A stretch of DNA of 44,282 nucleotides from Bacteroidales bacterium (GTDB lineage: Bacteria > Bacteroidota > Bacteroidia > Bacteroidales > GCA-2748055). Below the pieces are notes generated by a model. The model saw only the letters and a program-made list of their open reading frames with translations, had not been told where the DNA came from and made no database searches. The position numbers were made by a program, and so were the translations under genes. This document shows, piece after piece, positions 17,538 to 26,573 of this stretch (the first letter of the stretch is position 1; the number at the start of each line of letters is the position of its first letter). The stretch is taken from assembly GCA_021740585.1 (NCBI GenBank), contig JAIOZM010000031.1, positions 1-44,282 on the forward strand, in the 5' to 3' direction.

Positions 17538-20162
17538 ATGGAAGATATGGCTTCAACAAAGAAAACAGGAATATTATTCGAAGAGAGATCTTCAGAGATT
17601 GAATCAGTGAAGAAAAATACAGATAGTAAAGCAAGCGTCTTTTCTTATGAAGAAGCAATTAAAGAATCGTTAAAATATTTTAAGGGCGATGAGCTCGCCG
17701 CTAAGGTCTGGGTGAATAAATACGCTCTTAAAGATTCATTTGGTAATTTGTTTGAGTCCAATCCGGAAATGATGCACAGACGTATAGCTTCAGAAATTGC
17801 CAGAATCGAAAAAAAGTACCCAAACCCTATGTCAGAGGATGAAATTTTTTCACTTCTCAAAGATTTCAAACACATCGTTCCTCAGGGTTCACCGATGACG
17901 GGTATAGGGAACAATTTCCAGATAGCCTCTCTTTCCAATTGTTTTGTGATTGGTAACGAAGGTCCGTCCGACTCTTATGGCGCCATTATGAATACCGATC
18001 AGGAACAGGTACAGTTAATGAAAAGGCGGGGAGGCGTAGGTCACGACCTCTCTCATATCCGCCCATCAGGAAGCCCTGTTCTTAACTCAGCTCTTACATC
18101 AACCGGCGTAGTTCCATTCATGGAAAGATATTCCAATTCCACCAGAGAAGTAGCTCAAGATGGACGTCGTGGCGCATTAATGCTCAGTATTTCTATAAAA
18201 CACCCCGATTCAGAGCATTTTATCGACGCTAAACTCGAATCGGGTAAAGTAACAGGTGCCAATGTTTCGGTTAGAATAGACGATGAATTTATGAAAGCGG
18301 TGGTTAATAAAACACCTTATATTCAACAATATCCTATCGATTCTGATAAGCCTACCTACAGAAAAGAAATTGATGCCGGTAAGCTATGGGCTAAAATAGT
18401 TTATAATGCATGGAAATCGGCAGAACCAGGCATTCTGTTCTGGGACACCATTATAAACGAGTCGGTAGCCGATTCCTATGCCCATAAAGGTTTTAAAACT
18501 GTGAGTACAAATCCTTGTGGAGAAATACCTCTTTGTCCATACGATTCCTGCCGCTTATTAGCCATTAATCTGTACGGATACGTTGAAAATCCATTTCAGG
18601 AAAACGCCGTTTTTAATTTTGAACTATTTAAAACTCATGTGCAGAAAGCCCAGCGTATGATGGATGATATCATCGATCTGGAAACAGAGAAAATCGATGC
18701 TATTTTGCATAAAATTGAATCCGATCCCGAACCCGAACATTTAAAATCGGTGGAAAGAACCCTCTGGGAAAAAATCAAGGAAAAGGCACACGAAGGAAGA
18801 AGAACAGGCGTGGGAATTACCGCTGAAGGTGATATGCTGGCAGCACTCGGCTTGAGATACGGAAGCGAGAATGCAATCGATTTCTCCGTTGAAGTTCATA
18901 AAACAGTGGCATTGGAAGCATACAGGTCTTCAACTCTGATGGCCAAAGAAAGAGGTGCTTTCCAGGTTTACGACGCTCAGCTTGAAAAGGATAATCCATT
19001 TATTAACCGGATCAGAACTGAAGACGAAGCTCTCTATCAGGATATGCTTCAATATGGGAGAAGGAATATTTCCTTATTAACAATCGCCCCAACAGGAACC
19101 ACCAGTTTGATGACACAAACAACCTCAGGAATTGAACCGGTTTTCCTCCCCATTTATAAGCGCAGAAGAAAAGTAAATCCTAACGATAAAGACATCAAGA
19201 TAAGCTTCGTCGACGAAATTGGCGACAGCTGGGAAGAGTTTTATGTATTTCATCATAAATTTATAATCTGGCTGGAGTCAAAAGGATACGATATTGAAGA
19301 AGTTAAGTCGATGAATGAGACCGATTTAGAAGAAATCGTAAAAAAATCGCCTTACTACAAGGCAACCTCTAACGATGTTGATTGGGATGCTAAAGTGAGA
19401 ATGCAGGGAAGTATTCAGAAATGGGTTGATCACTCCATTAGCGTAACCATCAATCTGCCTGAAAATGCTAAAGAAGATCTCGTGGGAGAGCTCTATGTTA
19501 CAGCCTGGCAAAGTGGTTGTAAAGGAGTTACCGTGTATCGGGACGGATCACGCTCAGGTGTGTTGGTAGGAAATGATAAAAAAGAAAAAAACCAGGAAGT
19601 TAGTAGTGTAGAAGAAAAGATTGTAAGACCAAAAGAATTGAATGCCGATATTCTGAGGTTTATGCACAATAAAGAGAAATGGATTGCTTTTGTCGGATTA
19701 CTCAATGATAAACCTTACGAAATATTTACAGGTTTACAGGATGATGAGATTTTCCCAATACCAAAGAGTATAACAAAAGGGAAAATTATTAAGAACAGAA
19801 ATGAGGATGGGGAGAGTCGTTATGATTTTGAATACACCGATAAAAGAGGCTATAAAAATCTGTTGGGAGGACTTAGCCATCAGTTCGAAAAGGAATATTG
19901 GAACTATGCAAAACTCATATCCGGAGTATTAAGACATAAAATGCCTATCGAAGATGTACTTAATCTGGTAAATTCGCTTCGCCTGGATAGTGAAGCTATG
20001 AATACATGGACAGCCGGGGTTTCACGTGCTCTTAAAAAATATGTTCCGGATGGAACCAAAGCTAATCATAAAACAAAATGCGAGGATTGCGGATCATCCG
20101 ATCTGGTTTATGAGGAAGGCTGTCTCAAATGCAATAACTGTGGTAATTCTAAATGCGGTTAA
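17538..20162 (+). CDS. nrdJ: Adenosylcobalamin-dependent (class II) ribonucleotide reductase
   Basis: An 874-residue enzyme reducing ribonucleotides to deoxyribonucleotides using coenzyme B12 and therefore with or without oxygen. Key parts: SLSNCFVIGNEGPSDSYGAI (first redox Cys, about residue 132), KRRGGVGHDLSHIRPSG, the radical-site loop NPCGEIPLCPYDSC near residue 325 with the second redox Cys in SCRLLAINLYGYV, and APTGTTSLMTQTTSG. The C-terminus has a zinc-ribbon-like tail, CEDCGSS...GCLKCNNCGNSKCG, which may re-reduce the active site. An in-frame ATG three codons later (17547) is an alternative start. It stands alone, with a terminator 25 bp after the stop. Confidence 0.92.
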   Translation: MEDMASTKKTGILFEERSSEIESVKKNTDSKASVFSYEEAIKESLKYFKGDELAAKVWVNKYALKDSFGNLFESNPEMMHRRIASEIARIEKKYPNPMSEDEIFSLLKDFKHIVPQGSPMTGIGNNFQIASLSNCFVIGNEGPSDSYGAIMNTDQEQVQLMKRRGGVGHDLSHIRPSGSPVLNSALTSTGVVPFMERYSNSTREVAQDGRRGALMLSISIKHPDSEHFIDAKLESGKVTGANVSVRIDDEFMKAVVNKTPYIQQYPIDSDKPTYRKEIDAGKLWAKIVYNAWKSAEPGILFWDTIINESVADSYAHKGFKTVSTNPCGEIPLCPYDSCRLLAINLYGYVENPFQENAVFNFELFKTHVQKAQRMMDDIIDLETEKIDAILHKIESDPEPEHLKSVERTLWEKIKEKAHEGRRTGVGITAEGDMLAALGLRYGSENAIDFSVEVHKTVALEAYRSSTLMAKERGAFQVYDAQLEKDNPFINRIRTEDEALYQDMLQYGRRNISLLTIAPTGTTSLMTQTTSGIEPVFLPIYKRRRKVNPNDKDIKISFVDEIGDSWEEFYVFHHKFIIWLESKGYDIEEVKSMNETDLEEIVKKSPYYKATSNDVDWDAKVRMQGSIQKWVDHSISVTINLPENAKEDLVGELYVTAWQSGCKGVTVYRDGSRSGVLVGNDKKEKNQEVSSVEEKIVRPKELNADILRFMHNKEKWIAFVGLLNDKPYEIFTGLQDDEIFPIPKSITKGKIIKNRNEDGESRYDFEYTDKRGYKNLLGGLSHQFEKEYWNYAKLISGVLRHKMPIEDVLNLVNSLRLDSEAMNTWTAGVSRALKKYVPDGTKANHKTKCEDCGSSDLVYEEGCLKCNNCGNSKCG

Positions 20163-20183
20163 TATCAGATTGAAATAATTTTT

Positions 20184-20215
20184 AAGGCTTGCTTAATTTA
20201 AGCAAGCTTTTTTTT
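20184..20215 (+). terminator. Rho-independent terminator after nrdJ
   Basis: GCTTGCTTA (20187-20195) and TAAGCAAGC (20199-20207) form a perfect 9-bp stem with a 3-base loop, followed by eight T residues. Confidence 0.92.
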
Positions 20216-20223
20216 GTCCTATT

Positions 20224-20236
20224 CTGAACGGTTCAG
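20224..20236. promoter_or_regulatory. Perfect dyad CTGAAC-G-GTTCAG upstream of the GH16 operon
   Basis: Two 6-bp arms around one base, placed 143 bp before the GH16 start and 24 bp upstream of a weak -7-like TATTTTGG (20260-20267). Symmetry and position suit an operator for the glucan operon, but no regulator gene is in the window. Confidence 0.35.
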
Positions 20237-20378
20237 TTTTTTTACTTTTAATTGTCAGTTATTTTGGTGTGAAGCTAAATAGAAAAACAGACCACAGCAG
20301 GAATGACAAAAAAAAATATGCCGGATGGGGATAAATCCTTATCTTTCCCACCAATTTATTAATTAATTGAGAAAAGTT

Positions 20379-22403
20379 ATGAAGTCATTTCTTTTTCCAC
20401 TTGTTGGGATATGCTTATTATTTACTATAAGTTTCGAAAGCCATTCGCAATGCTATGAACTTATTTGGGCTGACGAGTTTAATTATACGGGTTTACCTGA
20501 TGAAACCAAATGGAAGTATGATGTTGGTGGTGGTGGATGGGGTAATAATGAACTGCAATATTATACCAGTAAAAGAATTGAAAATGCCGGTGTGGCCGAT
20601 GGTAAATTGAGTATAAATGCTATCAATGAGGTTTATCTTGGTAAAAACTATACTTCAGCACGATTGGTTTCAACAAATGGGGCCAGCTGGTTGTACGGGA
20701 AAATAGAAATGATGGCAAAACTTCCTTCAGGAAGAGGTGGCTGGTCTGCTTTTTGGATGCTTCCTACCGATAGAGAATACGGCGGATGGCCTTCGAGCGG
20801 TGAAATAGATATTATGGAATATGTGGGATATGACGAAAATATAATCCATGGAACCATTCACACAGAAGCTTTTAATCATACCCTAAATACACAAAAGGGA
20901 GGCGCACGAACTGTGGCTACGGCAGAAACAGAATATCATTTGTATACCTTAGAGTGGTCGCCTGATCAAATGCTATTTTCAGTGGATAGCAGTAATTTTT
21001 TCCTGTTTAAGAATCTTCGGTTTTATGACTATACCCAGTGGCCATTTGATAAAAGATTCCATATGATTATGAATATTGCTGTTGGTGGAAATTGGGGCGG
21101 AGTGGAAGGTGTTGACAACACAGCTTTTCCTATGACCATGGAGGTCGATTATGTGCGTGTATATCAGGATATTGGACTTTTGGAGATTAAGTCGGATTCT
21201 AAAACTGTATCAAAAGGGCAGCAAGGACTGGAATTTTCTATAGAAAACAATGAAGGAAGGACTTTTCTTTGGTCGGTACCTGAAGGAGCAACTATAATAA
21301 GCAGACCCGATTCCAGCGCGATTGTTGTGGATTGGGGATGTAACCCGGGGGTAGTGGTTTGTAGCCTCACAACAAGTTGCGGAACACAGGAATTTAGCTA
21401 TTCAGTTGAAATTCAGGAAACAGAAATTGAAGGCAATCTATTCTTTATGCAGAGTGAACAAATTCTAAATTTTTCGGTACCACAAATTGGCAATGCGACC
21501 TATTCCTGGACCATTCCGGCCGATGCAGAAATTATTTCGGGTCAGGATTCCAGTGCTGTAGAAATTAAATGGGGGAATAGTTTTGGAATTGTTGAGCTAC
21601 AGATCGTTAGTCCATGTGGAACAGAAACAATTTCCAAACAGGTTTACCCATACGGACAGTATCCTTACCCCGATCCTCAAAGCCCGGCACTTATTCCGGG
21701 AGTAATTAATCCGGTGAATTACGATTATGGCGGGGAAGGAGTAGCCTATCATGAATTATCTTCCACGAATTCGGGTCCGGGACGAAGACAGGATGAGGGA
21801 GTGGATACTGAATATTATAGTGGGGGAGAAAACGTGGGCTATATTACCTCGGGAGAATGGCTGGAGTATACTATAAAAGTTGAAACGGAAGGATTATATC
21901 ATTTGGATATTGATGTGGCAAGTGCAAGTGGAGCCACACGCGGACCCTTAACCATAAAATTTAATGATGTTCCTGCCACCGAAGGGATTAGCATTCCGTT
22001 TACAGCTGATTGGAGTGTATACAATTCAGTTAGCAGATTTGTTTATTTAAGTCCGGAAGATACCATAATGAGATTGGAAGCCGGTAGCGGAAATTTCAAT
22101 ATTGGGATGCTTACTTTTACCTCAGCTATCGGCATAGAATCGCAGGGCATGAATTTGGATTCAGAATTAATTCTTTATCCGAATCCGGTGGAAGAATCTT
22201 TATACCTGCGGTTTAAGGATGAAAATAACTTTGTTGCCGGTAAAATTACATTGCATGACATTTCAGGACGAATTGTCCAAACAGTTAATTACGATACCCC
22301 ATTATGCCAGATTAATACCGGAGAGTTAAAATCAGGAGTTTATTTATTAAAACTTGCCGGTAAAGACGGGTTTTTCTATCAAAGGAAATTTATAAAAAAA
22401 TAG
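20379..22403 (+). CDS. Secreted GH16 beta-glucanase with CBM6-like and T9SS domains
   Basis: A 674-residue secreted enzyme. I chose ATG 20379 over a TTG four codons earlier since it gives a clean signal peptide ending near SHSQC. Residues about 25-265 are a GH16 domain with catalytic EIDIME (Glu about 141 and 146) and IIHGTIHT; close relatives cut beta-1,3 or mixed-linked glucans. Two Ig/PKD-like repeats follow (about 275-435), each with FxWSVPxxAxIISxxDSSAI/V-type strands. A CBM6-like domain (about 455-590; VAYHELSS, GENVGYITSGEWLEYTI) and a T9SS type A sorting domain (LYPNPVEESLYL ... SGVYLLKL) end the protein. So it should be exported by the T9SS whose parts are encoded upstream. A sugar transporter gene follows 36 bp later. 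Confidence 0.9.
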   Translation: MKSFLFPLVGICLLFTISFESHSQCYELIWADEFNYTGLPDETKWKYDVGGGGWGNNELQYYTSKRIENAGVADGKLSINAINEVYLGKNYTSARLVSTNGASWLYGKIEMMAKLPSGRGGWSAFWMLPTDREYGGWPSSGEIDIMEYVGYDENIIHGTIHTEAFNHTLNTQKGGARTVATAETEYHLYTLEWSPDQMLFSVDSSNFFLFKNLRFYDYTQWPFDKRFHMIMNIAVGGNWGGVEGVDNTAFPMTMEVDYVRVYQDIGLLEIKSDSKTVSKGQQGLEFSIENNEGRTFLWSVPEGATIISRPDSSAIVVDWGCNPGVVVCSLTTSCGTQEFSYSVEIQETEIEGNLFFMQSEQILNFSVPQIGNATYSWTIPADAEIISGQDSSAVEIKWGNSFGIVELQIVSPCGTETISKQVYPYGQYPYPDPQSPALIPGVINPVNYDYGGEGVAYHELSSTNSGPGRRQDEGVDTEYYSGGENVGYITSGEWLEYTIKVETEGLYHLDIDVASASGATRGPLTIKFNDVPATEGISIPFTADWSVYNSVSRFVYLSPEDTIMRLEAGSGNFNIGMLTFTSAIGIESQGMNLDSELILYPNPVEESLYLRFKDENNFVAGKITLHDISGRIVQTVNYDTPLCQINTGELKSGVYLLKLAGKDGFFYQRKFIKK

Positions 22404-22439
22404 TAAACGAATAAATAAAGAAAAATCAATTTTAATAAA

Positions 22440-24011
22440 ATGAAAACAAACCGCCTATACGTTGTATTAATTTCACTAATAGTTGCCCTCGGAGGTTTTC
22501 TGTTAGGTTTTGATAGTGCTGTAATTTCAGGGGCCACTCCTTTTTATAAGCACACTTTTCAGCTGGATAATGGTTCATGGCTAATTGGGTTTTCAGTAGC
22601 GTCCATTATTCTTGGTGCTATGATGGGAAACCTGGTGGCAGGTAAATTAGCAGACATTTTTGGGCGTAAACGTATTTTACTTATAACCGCGCTTTTATTT
22701 ACCATTACGGCAATAGGAACAGCCTTTGCTCCGAACATAATCGTATTTATCGGTGCACGTATTATTGGCGGATTTGGAGTGGGGATGGCTATTCTGATTG
22801 CCCCGATGTATATTGCAGAAATTGCCCCAAGAAAAATGAGGGGAACCCTGGTAACTTTTAATCAGCTTAATATTGTACTTGGTATTTCCGTTGCCTATTT
22901 CACCAATTATTTTATTCAATCCTCAATATCCGATCCTGATCTGAAATGGCGATGGATGCTTGGAATCGGGATTATCCCAGCACTAGTATATTTTATAACG
23001 CTTTTTATCGTACCACGGAGTCCACGCTGGCTTATGCAAAAAGGATTCGAAGATGAGGCAATGAAAGTATTGACTAAAGTACAGGGTGAAGAAGCAGCTA
23101 AAATTGAATTCAGGGAAATAAAAGAAAATTTGCAGACAGGAAAAAAGAAGGAAAGCTCCCGCTTTTCGGATGTTTTCAGCCGGAAAATGAAAGTTGTACT
23201 CATAATCGGTTTAGGAATTGCCTTCTTTCAGCAAATAACCGGAATAAACGCTATTTTCTATTATGCACCTATGATATTTGAGATGGCAGGCGGAGGGAAG
23301 GATGCAGCATTTTTGCAGGCTATTGCCATTGGCCTTACCAATGTGGCTATGACGGTTGTAGCCATGTTCCTCATCGACAGACTTGGCAGAAGGCCTCTCC
23401 TGCTTATTGGGGCTATGGGAATTTCATTATCTTTATTTCTGGTGGGCTATTCCTTTATGAATGCCAGTTATACCCTGAATGAAAAAGGCATAAGCACGAT
23501 TATAAGCGAAGTGACTGCTATGGATAATGGGGAGGATTTAGCTCTGCTTACCACCGAACTCGAAAGCTTGAAAGATATAAGCTTTAACTCTGAAGTGGAG
23601 TTTTTCTCTGAGATTAAAGCCATTGTCGGACAGGAATCCTATAATTCTTACAAGGAGATTATACTAAAACAAAGCATAAGCATTGAGTCAATCTGGGTTT
23701 TAATTGGACTGATCGTGTATGTGGCTTCTTTTGCTATTTCACTGGGGCCGGTTATGTGGGCTCTGCTTTCGGAAATATTTCCAAATAAACTCCGGGGACT
23801 CGCAATTTCAATTGTCGGATTCTGGAACAGCGTGGTAAGCTTCTCGGTTGCTACTGTTTTTCCTATGGAACTGGAGGTTTTAGGTTCAAGTCTAACCTTC
23901 TATATTTATGCGGCATTTGGACTTATGACATTCCTGTTTGTGCTCAAATTCATTCCTGAAACCAAGGGAAAATCATTAGAGGAAATAGAAGCTACACTGG
24001 TTGGGAAGTAG
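22440..24011 (+). CDS. Sugar porter family MFS transporter
   Basis: A 523-residue, 12-TM inner-membrane carrier of the sugar porter family (the group of XylE, GalP and GLUT). Signatures: GFLLGFDSAVISGA in TM1, GKLADIFGRKR between TM2 and 3, PMYIAEIAPRKMRG, RSPRWLM, QQITGINAIFYYAP in TM7, DRLGRRPLL and PETKGKSLEEIE at the end. It probably imports glucose or a small glucoside by proton symport. There is an insertion of about 75 residues between TM9 and TM10 (about 345-415, acidic and helical), longer than in XylE. It shares the + strand with the GH16 gene, so it probably moves its end product. Confidence 0.88.
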   Translation: MKTNRLYVVLISLIVALGGFLLGFDSAVISGATPFYKHTFQLDNGSWLIGFSVASIILGAMMGNLVAGKLADIFGRKRILLITALLFTITAIGTAFAPNIIVFIGARIIGGFGVGMAILIAPMYIAEIAPRKMRGTLVTFNQLNIVLGISVAYFTNYFIQSSISDPDLKWRWMLGIGIIPALVYFITLFIVPRSPRWLMQKGFEDEAMKVLTKVQGEEAAKIEFREIKENLQTGKKKESSRFSDVFSRKMKVVLIIGLGIAFFQQITGINAIFYYAPMIFEMAGGGKDAAFLQAIAIGLTNVAMTVVAMFLIDRLGRRPLLLIGAMGISLSLFLVGYSFMNASYTLNEKGISTIISEVTAMDNGEDLALLTTELESLKDISFNSEVEFFSEIKAIVGQESYNSYKEIILKQSISIESIWVLIGLIVYVASFAISLGPVMWALLSEIFPNKLRGLAISIVGFWNSVVSFSVATVFPMELEVLGSSLTFYIYAAFGLMTFLFVLKFIPETKGKSLEEIEATLVGK

Positions 24012-24073
24012 AATTCTTTTGTGAATTAAAGGCTTTATAAAAAGTAATTATTAATTTGAAAGTTAATACTATT

Positions 24074-24155
24074 TTTCTCTGTACCCCTCTGTGTAAAAGT
24101 TGTTTTAAGAATTAAACAGAAATCCACGGAAGATACACAAAGGGGCACAGAGAAA
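24074..24155. repeat. Long inverted repeat between convergent operons
   Basis: Two 22-bp arms (24074-24095 and 24134-24155) match at 20 of 22 positions, separated by 38 bp; both contain the words TTTCTCTGT and CCCCT. The repeat sits between the convergent sugar porter and GPH symporter genes. It may act as a two-way terminator, though no clean T run follows. Similar CTCTGTG words are, to my knowledge, common between genes in Bacteroidota. Confidence 0.75.
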
Positions 24156-24182
24156 TTTTGTATATACGGGTTCATTTCTATA

Positions 24183-25541
24183 TTAATCGATTTCTTTTAA
24201 ACGCCTTTCTTCCAGATCTTGCTGCATAATAAGGCAGGTTTTATGGTCGATGGTGTAGAAATATAAAAGAATGGCACACGACATATAAAGAATTCCGGGG
24301 AAGACAGAAATCATCAATTTAATACCGGTAATGGCAGTTTCCGTTTGTTCCATGTTTGGTACGAATTTAAAGATGGCAAGCAACCACCCGGCAAGTGCTC
24401 CTCCAATGCCCCAGCCGGCTTTTTGAGCAAAAGTGGCGGCTGAAAAAATAAGTCCGGTAGAACGCCTGCCACTCTTCCATTCCGAATAATCGGCTGTATC
24501 GGCCAGCATAGTCCATAACAGAGGCACGGCAGGTGCGTATGACATTTTTGCAAGGATATTGAATGTATATATCATATATATATCATTTACCCCGGGCAAA
24601 TAGAGAAGTATAAAGAAAAAGCCGGATAATAGAGAACTGGCAAGAAATACATTTCGTTTTCCAAATCTTTTAGCCAGGGGCTTTGAGAATGGAATAGCTA
24701 CAATAAGCGCCACCGTTCCGATTATATTGAAAAGCTGAACGTTTTCCTCCTTGCCAATATAGTATTTGAAATAATAAGCAATGGAAAGGTTTTGCATGGC
24801 AAACATGATAAAGGAGATAATCCCGACAAAAAACAGAATGACCCAGGGTTTGTTTTTAAATAAAGCCCTGAAATCTTCTTTCAGCGATTCCTTTTGTGCT
24901 TTAGGAGGATGAACTCTCTCTTTTGTCGTTTTAAAGGTTATCATGAACAAGATAAAACTGATTACAGAGAATAGAATCAGGGTGTATTGGTAGCCCTTGG
25001 CATTATCGCCTTTTCCAAAGTAAAGTGCGAGGGAAAGAGCTGTTCCTGAAACGATAAACTGACCGACAAAGGCAAAAATAAAACGATAGGAATTTAAGCC
25101 TGCTCTTTCATAAGAATCGGAAGTCATTACCGCGCCCAGTGATGAATATGGCAAATTTATAGCGGTAAACGCCGTCATTAATAATATATAAGTAGCTCCG
25201 GCATAAATTATTTTTCCTGTATTTCCGAAGTCAGGCGTTGTAAAGGTTAAAACTGCCAGCACACTATAAGGCAGTGCCATCCATAAAATATAAGGGCGGA
25301 ATTTTCCCCATTTGGTTTTAGTCCTGTCAGAAATAATTCCCATTATCGGATCGCTTGCCATATCCCAAAACCGCGCAATCAGCATAATAGTACCTGCTGC
25401 TGCCGCTGATATACCATAAGTATCGGTATAGAAAATTAAAATCCAGAATCCAACCATATCCCATACAAAATGAGAAGCAGTATCACCCAGACTGTAGCCT
25501 ATTTTTTCCTTTAGGGAAAGTTTTGTTTGGTTATCACTCAT
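24183..25541 (-). CDS. GPH-family sugar:cation symporter
   Basis: A 452-residue, 12-TM carrier of the glycoside-pentoside-hexuronide family (MelB/XynB type), which imports glycosides with Na+ or H+. It begins with SLKEKIGYSLGDTASHFVWDM, the GYxxGDxA start typical of the family, and has MASDPIMGIISDRTKTKWGKFRPYI in loop 2-3. It is the last gene of the - strand glucan arm, 53 bp after the mutarotase-like gene. The likely substrate is a beta-glucan oligosaccharide or breakdown product, by context only. Confidence 0.85.
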   Translation of the reverse strand: MSDNQTKLSLKEKIGYSLGDTASHFVWDMVGFWILIFYTDTYGISAAAAGTIMLIARFWDMASDPIMGIISDRTKTKWGKFRPYILWMALPYSVLAVLTFTTPDFGNTGKIIYAGATYILLMTAFTAINLPYSSLGAVMTSDSYERAGLNSYRFIFAFVGQFIVSGTALSLALYFGKGDNAKGYQYTLILFSVISFILFMITFKTTKERVHPPKAQKESLKEDFRALFKNKPWVILFFVGIISFIMFAMQNLSIAYYFKYYIGKEENVQLFNIIGTVALIVAIPFSKPLAKRFGKRNVFLASSLLSGFFFILLYLPGVNDIYMIYTFNILAKMSYAPAVPLLWTMLADTADYSEWKSGRRSTGLIFSAATFAQKAGWGIGGALAGWLLAIFKFVPNMEQTETAITGIKLMISVFPGILYMSCAILLYFYTIDHKTCLIMQQDLEERRLKEID

Positions 25542-25594
25542 AATGAAAAGCTTGATAAATTTTACCGGACAACAATGTAAATATATATTTTTTT

Positions 25595-26518
25595 CTAATG
25601 CATTACTTCAAAAATCCGGTATCTTCTTTCCCACCTGATTTCTTCACCAGGCTTAATATTTATCTCGAAAAATAATTCCGGACTAATTACATGTTTCCAT
25701 CCCCAGAGATTTATTTTCTGTGTAGTGAAATTTCCGGTTTCACTTATTCCGGGTTTGTTTTTTGTATTAATAAGTTCCCACGAGGCCGGTACTTTTTCAT
25801 TTCCTGAAAGCTTGCTAAAAAAGAATTGCTCCTGCGGAGTGCCTGAAAAAGAAATTTTATTTTGTCCTATGGTCACTTTTTGTTCCGGATTTACAGTCTC
25901 TCCGAAAAGTTTGGGTTTAATTTCAAAGGGGAAGGTTAACACGTAATTACTTCCAATAAGATCTTTATTAACAGCTAAAAAATTGTGATTGTATTCGTTG
26001 GTAATAATGGCTTTTTCACCGGTATTTTTTAAAAAATAATGAATTACAAAACTACTTTCCAGCAATTCAATTTCCTTAATTAACTCATAGGCATAATCGT
26101 TTATGCTTTGCGATTTGCAATGGATTTTGATTTTATTTGGGAGAGAACTTACCGTAAATTCTGCCGGCCGGATTTCATAATTTGTAGCGAAACTGTATTC
26201 TTCAGCTTGCTTTTTTAATAATCCCACCCCTATTTTATGAAACCAATCCCCCATTTTTGTTTCACTAAAACCAACAGCAGCTTCAATACCAAATTCATTA
26301 TAAAAGCCTTTTCCGTAATTGAATTCGTCTTGGACCTTCATTTTCTCCACACCGGTAACTTCAATACTTTTATATTTTACCGAGATAATTTTACCGGTCC
26401 AGTCAAACCTCGATCCTTTGTAATATTCCAAAGGATGTGCAATATGAATTTCCAGATTGCTATTCTTAAGAATCAGCGGACCACCCCCATTTTTTTCATA
26501 TTGTAATTGGCTTGTCAC
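25595..26518 (-). CDS. Galactose-mutarotase-fold protein, function unknown
   Basis: A 307-residue soluble protein without a signal peptide. The pattern resembles the aldose-1-epimerase/galactose-mutarotase beta-supersandwich: FDWTGKI near the start, a central NEYNHNFLAVN, and the end WGWKHVISPELFFEINIKPGEEIRWERRYRIFE. I see no full set of the catalytic His/Glu residues of GalM, so it may bind or epimerise a sugar or sugar phosphate in a different way. Its place between a GH and a GPH symporter suggests handling of glucose, glucose 1-phosphate or oligosaccharides in the cytoplasm. Fold call moderate, function open. Confidence 0.6.
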   Translation of the reverse strand: MTSQLQYEKNGGGPLILKNSNLEIHIAHPLEYYKGSRFDWTGKIISVKYKSIEVTGVEKMKVQDEFNYGKGFYNEFGIEAAVGFSETKMGDWFHKIGVGLLKKQAEEYSFATNYEIRPAEFTVSSLPNKIKIHCKSQSINDYAYELIKEIELLESSFVIHYFLKNTGEKAIITNEYNHNFLAVNKDLIGSNYVLTFPFEIKPKLFGETVNPEQKVTIGQNKISFSGTPQEQFFFSKLSGNEKVPASWELINTKNKPGISETGNFTTQKINLWGWKHVISPELFFEINIKPGEEIRWERRYRIFEVMH

Positions 26519-26573
26519 TGCTATGAATAGTAATTAAGGTGCAATTCTTTTTTAATAATCAGAAATTTTAAAA

